Shown one piece after another: positions 7,147-11,673 of a DNA stretch of 11,673 bases. Both the position numbers and the translations under genes were made by a program. Every line of letters begins with the position of its first letter. The stretch's first letter is position 1. The notes beneath the pieces were generated by a model that searched no databases, was not told where the DNA came from, and saw nothing but the letters and a program-made list of their open reading frames with translations. This stretch comes from Bacillota bacterium. Its GTDB lineage: Bacteria > Bacillota > Clostridia > Tissierellales > Sedimentibacteraceae. The DNA is taken from NCBI GenBank assembly GCA_029239575.1, contig JARBUP010000067.1, forward strand, positions 1-11,673, in the 5' to 3' direction.

Positions 7147-7193
7147 ATTTTTAGGGACGGAAATTTGATTATTAAAGCTCCGTCCCTAAAAAT
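7147..7193. repeat. Long inverted repeat with GGGACGG/CCGTCCC arms
   Basis: Fifteen-base arms at 7147-7161 and 7179-7193 enclose a 17-base A/T-rich loop. It lies between the convergent pabC and dipeptidase genes and could stop both, but on each strand the stem is followed by an A-rich tail rather than a T-run, because the T-run is built into the 5' arm. The GC-rich heads resemble dispersed REP-like palindromes seen in clostridial genomes. Confidence 0.6.
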
Positions 7194-7195
7194 AT

Positions 7196-8170
7196 CTAAC
7201 CAATAATTTCTTTAATAACTCTTTCATAGTTTTTAAATGCAATTTTCTCAACATCATCATTTTTATATCCTCTTTTATAAAGGATATCTATCAAAGCAGG
7301 TATTTTTGATGCATCCTCAAGACCTATTGCAGCAGTTGATTCGCTATCCTGAAAACTTGAAGTTGTATCTCCTTGAAGAAAATCACAAAAGTCAAATCCA
7401 AGACCAATAACATCAATACCAACAAGATTTGCAATATAATCTATATGATCTGCAAGCTTTTCAACAGTTGGATCTTTATCATCTATAAAATCCGGCCATG
7501 AATTCATTCCAATTACGCCATTCCTGCTCGCAATTGCCTTTATTTGGTCATCTTTTAAATTTCTTGGAACGCTGCAAATGCTATATGCATTAGAATGTGA
7601 TGCTATAAAAGGTTTTTTTGTATTTTCAAATACATCCCAAAAAGTTTTTTCATTTGCATGGGATACATCAACTATCATTTTTAATTCTTCAAGTTTATTA
7701 AGAGCCTTTATTCCAAGAGGTGTTACACCTCTATTTTTGTTTGGACTTCTAACACCTGTAGCAAGTTCATTTTCCTCATTCCAAGTAAGACTTGCATGTC
7801 TTACACCAAGTTTGTGAAGCATTGATAAAATACTTATATTTCCACTTATTCCGCTTAAGCCTTCACAACCAATAATAATAGGCAGTTTTCCGTTTTCTCT
7901 TAAACTTAATATATCACTGTAACTGTATACTATTCCAGCTACATCCTTCATATCTTCGATTTCATCACAGGCTGCACCAAGAACCTGAATCATTCTCCAA
8001 GATGGATTGTCAGTATAAGGAGGATCTATCCAAACTACAAGTATTGCACCATCTACCCCGCCTTTTCTTAGCCTCTCAATGTGATGATTTTTCAATACAT
8101 TTTTTTCTCCGTTTAATCGCCTCATTAAAACGTCTGTTAAAATATCTGAATGTCCATCAAAAATTTTCAT
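7196..8170 (-). CDS. Membrane-dipeptidase family (peptidase M19) dipeptidase
   Basis: A 324-residue zinc dipeptidase of the renal-dipeptidase family, which hydrolyses dipeptides, often including ones with a D-residue at the C-terminal side. The metal-binding set is complete: His7 and Asp9 in DGHSD, Glu103 in GCEG, His171 in VDVSHAN, His192 in ASHSNA and Asp260 in GLGFDF. TWNEENELATG (129-139) is also characteristic. Despite the family name there is no signal peptide or membrane segment, so it should be cytosolic, and it is a normal length for bacterial members. ATG at 8170 follows GGAGG. It lies 101 bases downstream of the DUF819 gene in the same direction, so its substrate may be something that protein transports (inference). 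Confidence 0.9.
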   Translation of the reverse strand: MKIFDGHSDILTDVLMRRLNGEKNVLKNHHIERLRKGGVDGAILVVWIDPPYTDNPSWRMIQVLGAACDEIEDMKDVAGIVYSYSDILSLRENGKLPIIIGCEGLSGISGNISILSMLHKLGVRHASLTWNEENELATGVRSPNKNRGVTPLGIKALNKLEELKMIVDVSHANEKTFWDVFENTKKPFIASHSNAYSICSVPRNLKDDQIKAIASRNGVIGMNSWPDFIDDKDPTVEKLADHIDYIANLVGIDVIGLGFDFCDFLQGDTTSSFQDSESTAAIGLEDASKIPALIDILYKRGYKNDDVEKIAFKNYERVIKEIIG

Positions 8171-8186
8171 AATTTTTTCCTCCTAA

Positions 8187-8228
8187 TAATACATACTAAA
8201 TGTTTTTTTAAACACTTAGTATGTATTA
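8187..8228 (-). repeat. 19-bp inverted repeat upstream of the dipeptidase gene
   Basis: Arms 8187-8205 and 8210-8228 pair over 19 bases around a 4-base loop. The one imperfect position is A-C on the plus strand but G-U on the minus strand, so the minus-strand transcript folds completely. On that strand the stem is followed at once by the dipeptidase ribosome binding site and no T-run, so it is not a terminator. It could be an operator at the promoter below, or an mRNA-stabilising or processing hairpin. Confidence 0.65.
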
Positions 8229-8253
8229 AAAATAAATAATTAACTTAATTCAA
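8225..8253 (-). promoter_or_regulatory. Possible internal promoter for the dipeptidase gene
   Basis: On the minus strand TTGAAT (8253-8248) is followed after 17 bases by TTTAAT (8230-8225). If used, transcription would begin within the first arm of the inverted repeat, a usual place for a repressor operator. The region is so A/T-rich that chance is a real alternative. Confidence 0.35.
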
Positions 8254-8271
8254 TCACTTTTATTTTAAATA

Positions 8272-9477
8272 TTACAATATTGTTGCGAGCCACGTACCTA
8301 CAAACAATCCGACATAGTTACCTATAACATATCCATAAACACCTACAAGCATAGCAGGTAATACAAGATCTTCCCATCCTTTTGCAATTGCCATAGCAGC
8401 AGCTGTGGTAGGGCCTCCGACATTTGCATTTGATGCAATACAAAGTTCTTCAACATTGAGTTTGAATATTTTTCCAACACCAAATGTTACAGCCATATTC
8501 ACTATAACTATAATTAAGCAGAAAACAAGAAGTATTGGGCTTTGCATAATTATAACTTTTAAGTCTGCAGGTGCGCCTATTACTACGAAAAATATGTATA
8601 TCATGAATGTCCCAATTTCCTGAGCTCCTCTTATTTCTCCAAGGAATTTTGGAAATGCAGTTGCAAGTATACATGTTATAGTAGTAAGAAGCAAGTATTT
8701 TGATCCGAATATTCCTTTAATAAGTGCAGGTGCTGCAGTAGCATTAATAGCTTTAGAAATTTCAGTAGAAACAAATACTATTACAAATGTTGTTCCAAGA
8801 GCCTTAGCCATATCAAGGAGTGATATTTCTTTTTTACCCCAATAGCTACCAGCTTTAGTCTGACCAGCAACTCCTGCTGCTGATTTGTCTGCTAATTCAA
8901 CTTTATCTTCATAAGGGTGTCCGTAATGCTTTCTGAAAAAAGATGTAGCCGGTATAATCATTAGTACCATAAAATAAATTGCCATATTAAGATTATCTGC
9001 TACTATAAGTGCATTTACCTGATTTTTTGTAGCTTGAAAAGCATCCGACATTGCAACAAAGTTTATTCCTCCGCCAATATAGCTACCTGTCATCATAGCA
9101 GCTGCCTTGTTTGTTTCTGGGATAAATTTAGCAAGAAGGAAAGATGCTATAATTGCTCCAAGCAATGTACCCACAGCACCAATATTAAATGCCAAGAAAG
9201 TTCGTCCGCTTTCTTTCCATATTTTCCTTAAGTCTGCTTTAAATAATAAAAGTGGCACTGCAAGAGGAACGATATACCCCCATACTGCGTCATAAACTGG
9301 AGATTCTGTAGGGATAATTTTAAGATTTGCAAGAATAAGTGCTCCAAGCAGTCCAATGATTGCACCACTGATTTTTGCAGCCCAGTTATATCTTTGTTCA
9401 AGATAAATACTTACTGCTGCCCATGCTACTAAAATAGTCCATAATGCCAATGTGTCTTCTGGTTTAAAAAATGTCAT
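8272..9477 (-). CDS. DUF819-family multi-pass membrane protein, probable transporter
   Basis: A 401-residue, very hydrophobic protein of the DUF819 (YjcL-like) family with roughly ten or more membrane helices and a charged loop at about 182-218. Two halves show related elements: PLLLFKADLRKI (75-86) and FFVVIGAPADLKVI (296-309), each followed by a Gly-rich helix break, TGSYIGGGINFVAMSDAF (130-147) and SNANVGGPTTAAAMAIAKG (349-367). Such a two-fold repeat with broken helices is typical of secondary transporters, but no substrate is established for the family to my knowledge. ATG at 9477 is preceded by AGGAGG. The M19 dipeptidase follows it, so peptides or amino acids are candidate substrates. 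Its promoter lies under a TTTCA/TGAAA palindrome and downstream of several XRE-type sites. Confidence 0.82.
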   Translation of the reverse strand: MTFFKPEDTLALWTILVAWAAVSIYLEQRYNWAAKISGAIIGLLGALILANLKIIPTESPVYDAVWGYIVPLAVPLLLFKADLRKIWKESGRTFLAFNIGAVGTLLGAIIASFLLAKFIPETNKAAAMMTGSYIGGGINFVAMSDAFQATKNQVNALIVADNLNMAIYFMVLMIIPATSFFRKHYGHPYEDKVELADKSAAGVAGQTKAGSYWGKKEISLLDMAKALGTTFVIVFVSTEISKAINATAAPALIKGIFGSKYLLLTTITCILATAFPKFLGEIRGAQEIGTFMIYIFFVVIGAPADLKVIIMQSPILLVFCLIIVIVNMAVTFGVGKIFKLNVEELCIASNANVGGPTTAAAMAIAKGWEDLVLPAMLVGVYGYVIGNYVGLFVGTWLATIL

Positions 9478-9509
9478 AATTACCTCCTAATATTTTATTT
9501 ATTTATAAC

Positions 9510-9528
9510 AGTTTCATTTTATGAAACT
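9510..9528. promoter_or_regulatory. Operator-like palindrome at the DUF819 start site
   Basis: AGTTTCA (9510-9516) and TGAAACT (9522-9528) are exact inverted arms around TTTTA. It sits immediately after the predicted -10 and over the transcription start, the position expected for a repressor. Its TTTCA/TGAAA arms resemble the sites further upstream. Confidence 0.5.
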
Positions 9529-9556
9529 ATATATAACTTAGAAAGATTAATGTTAA
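9528..9556 (-). promoter_or_regulatory. Promoter of the DUF819-dipeptidase unit
   Basis: On the minus strand TTAACA (9556-9551), 17 bases, then TATATA (9533-9528). The leader of about 45 bases carries AGGAGG. Both boxes are imperfect, and other A/T-rich -10 candidates such as TTATAAAT lie nearby. Confidence 0.4.
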
Positions 9557-9614
9557 CCTTTTCATTAAAATTAAATAATAAATAAAGAAAAATATCTACC
9601 TAAGATTTATACTT

Positions 9615-9630
9615 TTTCAATATATTGAAA
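9615..9630. promoter_or_regulatory. Perfect TTTCAATATATTGAAA palindrome (putative XRE site)
   Basis: An exact 16-bp palindrome. A degenerate copy, TCAATATATCA at 9647-9657, is centred 30 bases away. Related sites are at 9768-9781, 9798-9811, 10489-10502 and 10534-10547, the last two at the promoter of the XRE-cupin gene. This distribution makes the regulator the likely binder. Confidence 0.5.
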
Positions 9631-9765
9631 TATTTTCACCGCAAAATCAATATATCACAATAGGATATTTCTGTCAAAGTAGAAATTCTTATTAAATCGT
9701 AGGATCAGAAAGATAAACAAGCTATTAACTTTAAAATTGAAATTATTTTATGATTTATAGTATAT

Positions 9766-9813
9766 TTTTCAATATACTGAACTTTATATAATTATATTTT
9801 AGTATATTGAAAA
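9766..9813. promoter_or_regulatory. Pair of TTCAATATACTGAA-like sites in inverted order
   Basis: TTCAATATACTGAA at 9768-9781 differs from the ideal palindrome by one base, and TTTAGTATATTGAA at 9798-9811 by two. Their centres are 30 bases apart. Together they contain an exact 13-bp inverted repeat (9766-9778 with 9801-9813) with a 22-base spacer. They may be cooperative binding sites of the XRE-cupin protein. Confidence 0.45.
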
Positions 9814-9852
9814 TATGACTTCTTAGTTTTAGTAAATTTAATAATATATAAT

Positions 9853-9892
9853 AAAAAAACAGACACACCTTTCTTCTTTAGGTGAAGTCTGT
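9853..9892 (-). terminator. Terminator of the XRE-cupin gene
   Basis: On the minus strand ACAGAC...CACCT pairs with AGGTG...GTCTGT (plus-strand limits 9859-9892) with a small internal loop, and a run of seven T follows. It starts 28 bases after the stop codon. Confidence 0.85.
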
Positions 9893-9920
9893 AATAAATT
9901 TTTATATATTTATTATTAAT

Positions 9921-10460
9921 TTAAAAGCTTGGTGGCACCATTGCCCAAACTGAAACCGAAAGTTCGCTGCCAACATTTAAATATCTATGAGGAATTGTTG
10001 AATCCAAATATATGCTGTCGCCTTCATTAAGATCATATTCCTTATTTCCAGAAAGAACTTTTAAAGAACCTTTTATAACAACACCGCACTCCTCACCTTC
10101 ATGACTAATTAAATCATCACTATTTGATTCATTTGGTCCGATTTCTATCCAAAGCATTTCAATAGAATTTTTTAAATTTGGACATAGTAATTCGTAAGAT
10201 CTATTTGCTTTGTTCATCATTATTTTTTTTCTTTCATCTTTTCTTACCACTTCATTGAAACCATCATATTCATCGAAAAAATAATTCATTTTAACATTTA
10301 ATGCTTGAGCTATTTTCCACAAAGAAGCCACAGAAGGTCCTGTTATATCTCTTTCAATTTGACTGATTAATCCCTTACTTAAATCTGTTTTTTCAGAAAG
10401 TTGTTCAATGCTCATTTTTTGTTTATTTCTAAGCTCTCTTATCTTTTCCCCTAATTGCAT
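9921..10460 (-). CDS. XRE-family regulator with C-terminal cupin domain
   Basis: A 179-residue DNA-binding protein of the XRE-cupin class. Residues 6-60 are a lambda-repressor-type HTH (IRELRNKQKMSIEQLSEKTDLSKGLISQIERDITGPSVASLWKIAQAL). Residues about 100-175 are a small cupin barrel with HEGEECGVVIKGSLKV (120-135) and GDSIYLDSTIPHRYLN (147-162); the histidines and glutamate of these two motifs could bind a metal or ligand. Relatives such as PuuR sense small metabolites, often amines or amino acids. The ATG at 10460 has AAAGGAG just upstream; an ATG at 10493 adds 11 residues but lacks a site and falls inside a putative operator. Palindromes flank its promoter, pointing to autoregulation. Downstream, in the same direction, lie the DUF819 and dipeptidase genes, its probable targets. 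The cupin ligand is unknown. Confidence 0.9.
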   Translation of the reverse strand: MQLGEKIRELRNKQKMSIEQLSEKTDLSKGLISQIERDITGPSVASLWKIAQALNVKMNYFFDEYDGFNEVVRKDERKKIMMNKANRSYELLCPNLKNSIEMLWIEIGPNESNSDDLISHEGEECGVVIKGSLKVLSGNKEYDLNEGDSIYLDSTIPHRYLNVGSELSVSVWAMVPPSF

Positions 10461-10488
10461 TATAACTCCTTTAAAAATTTTAAAATAA

Positions 10489-10547
10489 TTCAACTTATTG
10501 AACTATATATATTATAACATAATAAATAAACAATTCAATAAGTTTAA
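10489..10547 (-). promoter_or_regulatory. Promoter of the XRE-cupin gene bracketed by two inverted operator-like sites
   Basis: On the minus strand TTGAAT (10538-10533) is followed after 16 bases by TATAAT (10516-10511). One site, TTCAATAAGTTTAA at 10534-10547, covers the -35; its inverted near-copy TTCAACTTATTGAA at 10489-10502 lies just after the expected start near 10504. The two differ at one base when aligned in inverse orientation. This layout suits autorepression. Confidence 0.6.
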
Positions 10548-10620
10548 AACATTATTTCTTGTCGCTTCCGCATGGTCATTGATCAATTTTTTTATTTTAA
10601 TATATTATTACGCTAATAAA

Positions 10621-10661
10621 TAAAGCGGTAAAAATTACCTCAAGGTATTTTTACCGCTTTA
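10621..10661 (-). terminator. Terminator of the oxidoreductase-moaD-like unit
   Basis: A long stem (10621-10640 with 10643-10661) of about 19 pairs with one bulged T and a TCAA tip lies 20 bases beyond the small gene's stop. On the minus strand it is followed by a T-rich stretch (TTTATTTATT). The stem is longer than most intrinsic terminators. Confidence 0.75.
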
Positions 10662-10681
10662 CGCAAAAGCTTAACTAAATA

Positions 10682-10906
10682 TCAACCGCCTCCAACAGGT
10701 GGAAAAATAGATAAATAATCGCCTTCATTAATGACATTATCCGTTTTTGCAAGTATTCCATTTTTAAGCAAAATGGCTATTTCTTTTTCTTCAATATTTA
10801 AGTCTTTAATTATTTGATTTATTTGAGTTCCTTCACCATATTCAGCTTCTACTATTTTACCTCTGCCATCACGTAAAGTTGCAAAAAGTTTAATAATAAC
10901 TTTCAA
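10682..10906 (-). CDS. MoaD/ThiS-family small sulfur-carrier protein
   Basis: A 74-residue ubiquitin-like protein. It opens KVIIKLFATLRDGRGK, the usual MoaD first strand and turn, and ends PPVGGG, the Gly-Gly tail that is adenylated and converted to a thiocarboxylate for donating sulfur to the pterin cofactor. Start is a TTG (10906-10904): no in-frame ATG lies upstream before a stop, and AAAAGG is 11 bases ahead. The gap to the upstream oxidoreductase gene is only 19 bases, so they share a transcript. Dedicated MoaD-like proteins beside tungsten aldehyde oxidoreductases are a known arrangement, pointing to molybdo/tungstopterin supply rather than thiamine. No MoaE or activating enzyme is visible in the window. 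Confidence 0.83.
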   Translation of the reverse strand: MKVIIKLFATLRDGRGKIVEAEYGEGTQINQIIKDLNIEEKEIAILLKNGILAKTDNVINEGDYLSIFPPVGGG

Positions 10907-10925
10907 TCTATATCATATCCTTTTA

Positions 10926-11673
10926 TTAATATTCTTTAAGTCTTAATTCGTCAAGCTTAGCTTCCGTTGGTATTCCATTTTCAGTCCATCCTCTTACCTT
11001 ATAATATTCTGGGAGAGTTTCACTTAATTTATTTACCCAGCCTTTTGAAGGGCCTTCAGCTATTGGGTCTTCAAGAATTCTCTTAGGAAGAGTATCCTGT
11101 GAAGGATCAATACCAGCTTTTAAATTAAATTGTCTTTCTATGTTCCAAATTCTTTCTCCTATTTGAATGAAGTCATTACCTGTTAAATTAGTTCCGATTA
11201 TTGCATTAACTAAATCAGCATAGTCGTCAGCCCCCATTGCAAAAGAAGTAAATAAGCAAAGTCCTGAAGAGTCAATGGATGCTGTGAAGTCTTGGAATAT
11301 TTTTGTCCAACCAGCTTTCCCCTCAGTGCTAAACCTATCAAGTTGTTGAGGAAGCCCAAGTATTTCAGGAGAAATCATATAACCTCTTACATGACATCCT
11401 CCTCTATTAGAAGTTGCATAATTAAGTCCAATACCTTGTATTCCCCTTGGATCATAAGCAGGCATTTCTTGTTTCTTAACACTCATGGACAATTCAGGAA
11501 CTCCGTAACTTTCACAAAGTCTATAAGAACCCTCAGCCATTTTAGCTCCTAATCCTTTTCCTTGTCCCATCAGCTTTGTCCATTCAATTACAGCCTCTGC
11601 ATTTCCCCATTTTAATTCAGGACCACCTTCAAGATCTTCATTTGTAATATATCCTTTTTGATAAAGCTCCATA
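10926..11673 (-). CDS. Aldehyde:ferredoxin oxidoreductase (tungsten type), C-terminal part
   Basis: The last ~248 codons of a gene entering from the right edge; the full enzyme has about 600 residues. It oxidises aldehydes to carboxylic acids with ferredoxin, or runs in reverse, using a tungsten bis-pterin and one 4Fe-4S cluster, in the cytosol. Family segments seen are AYDPRGIQGIGLNYATSNRGGCHVRGYM (pterin-contact region, about residues 72-99 of the visible part) and SIDSSGLCLFTSFAMG, whose Cys139 corresponds to the fourth cluster ligand (Cys494 in the Pyrococcus enzyme). The other three ligands lie upstream outside the window. Substrate class (aldehyde, formaldehyde or glyceraldehyde 3-phosphate type) cannot be set from this part. 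A MoaD-like gene follows 19 bases after the stop. Confidence 0.9.
   Translation of the reverse strand, partial: MELYQKGYITNEDLEGGPELKWGNAEAVIEWTKLMGQGKGLGAKMAEGSYRLCESYGVPELSMSVKKQEMPAYDPRGIQGIGLNYATSNRGGCHVRGYMISPEILGLPQQLDRFSTEGKAGWTKIFQDFTASIDSSGLCLFTSFAMGADDYADLVNAIIGTNLTGNDFIQIGERIWNIERQFNLKAGIDPSQDTLPKRILEDPIAEGPSKGWVNKLSETLPEYYKVRGWTENGIPTEAKLDELRLKEY

Larger units (their letters stand above)
9478..9920. other. 443-bp non-coding region with clustered palindromes
   Basis: No plausible gene is present: frames are short, strongly A/T and without ribosome binding sites. It contains the DUF819 promoter and operator-like palindrome (9510-9556), a perfect 16-bp palindrome (9615-9630) with a degenerate copy at 9646-9659, two more copies at 9768-9781 and 9798-9811, and the terminator of the XRE gene (9853-9892). 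Centres within each neighbouring pair are 30 bases apart, about three helical turns. Confidence 0.6.

Noticed and set aside
7578..7817. Plus-strand ORF within the dipeptidase gene
   Set aside because: It is antisense to a well-conserved enzyme, without a ribosome binding site or recognisable domain.
8450..8674. Cys/Asn-rich small ORF on the minus strand inside the DUF819 gene
   Set aside because: It is a frame-shifted shadow of DUF819 codons, has odd composition and no ribosome binding site. The plus-strand ORFs at 8405-8623, 9034-9231 and 9107-9295 are shadows too.
9660..9765. Riboswitch or small RNA upstream of DUF819
   Set aside because: I found no conserved riboswitch core or stable multi-helix fold; the region is nearly all A/T apart from the palindromes.
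10561..10600. Possible short hairpin ATTGATCAAT followed by T-run between the XRE and moaD-like genes
   Set aside because: The stem is only 5 pairs with no loop, and no plus-strand gene ends there; it is probably chance in A/T-rich DNA.
1..11673. CRISPR array, insertion sequence, toxin-antitoxin or defence cluster
   Set aside because: There are no regularly spaced direct repeats, no transposase or integrase motif and no defence protein domain in any frame.

Overview
The window is a low-GC, AT-rich stretch typical of an anaerobic Firmicute (Clostridia/Tissierellia type). The evidence is A/T-rich codon use, strong GGAGG-type ribosome binding sites, short U-tract terminators, an Asp23/Gls24 gene and a tungsten-type aldehyde:ferredoxin oxidoreductase. 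The species cannot be named from the sequence. I see no mobile element, CRISPR array, rRNA or tRNA.

Layout, left to right. (1) 1-889: the 3' end of an Ldh_2-family malate/L-lactate-type dehydrogenase, then an Asp23/Gls24 protein with a close match to a general-stress (sigma-B type) promoter in front of it. (2) 962-3262: a MerR-family regulator with a GyrI-like effector domain, divergent from an OFA-family MFS transporter. The transporter promoter has consensus hexamers and the stretched 19-bp spacer that MerR proteins act on. (3) 3393-4298: an EamA/DMT permease, convergent with the transporter and divergent from the next operon. (4) 4468-7144: a compact pabA-pabB-pabC operon that would turn chorismate and glutamine into p-aminobenzoate for folate. 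(5) 7196-10460, all on the minus strand: an XRE-cupin regulator, a long non-coding region rich in TTCAATATATTGAA-like palindromes, a DUF819 membrane protein, and an M19 (renal-dipeptidase type) dipeptidase. (6) 10682-11673, minus strand: the C-terminal part of an aldehyde:ferredoxin oxidoreductase followed by a MoaD/ThiS-like small protein ending in Gly-Gly.

How the genes fit together. The pab genes form one pathway. The XRE-cupin gene has palindromes at its own promoter, and related palindromes run through the 443-bp gap up to the DUF819 start, so an autoregulated regulator controlling a DUF819-dipeptidase unit is the most economical reading. The family of DUF819 suggests a transporter; pairing with a dipeptidase suggests uptake or export of a dipeptide or its products, which is inference. 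The oxidoreductase and MoaD-like protein probably share an mRNA, and the small protein would serve assembly of the pterin cofactor.

The most unusual material is regulatory rather than a new protein system: the spaced palindrome family, the MerR-type 19-bp promoter, the sigma-B-like promoter, and two long intergenic inverted repeats that are not ordinary terminators. I found no convincing undescribed multi-gene defence or mobile system.
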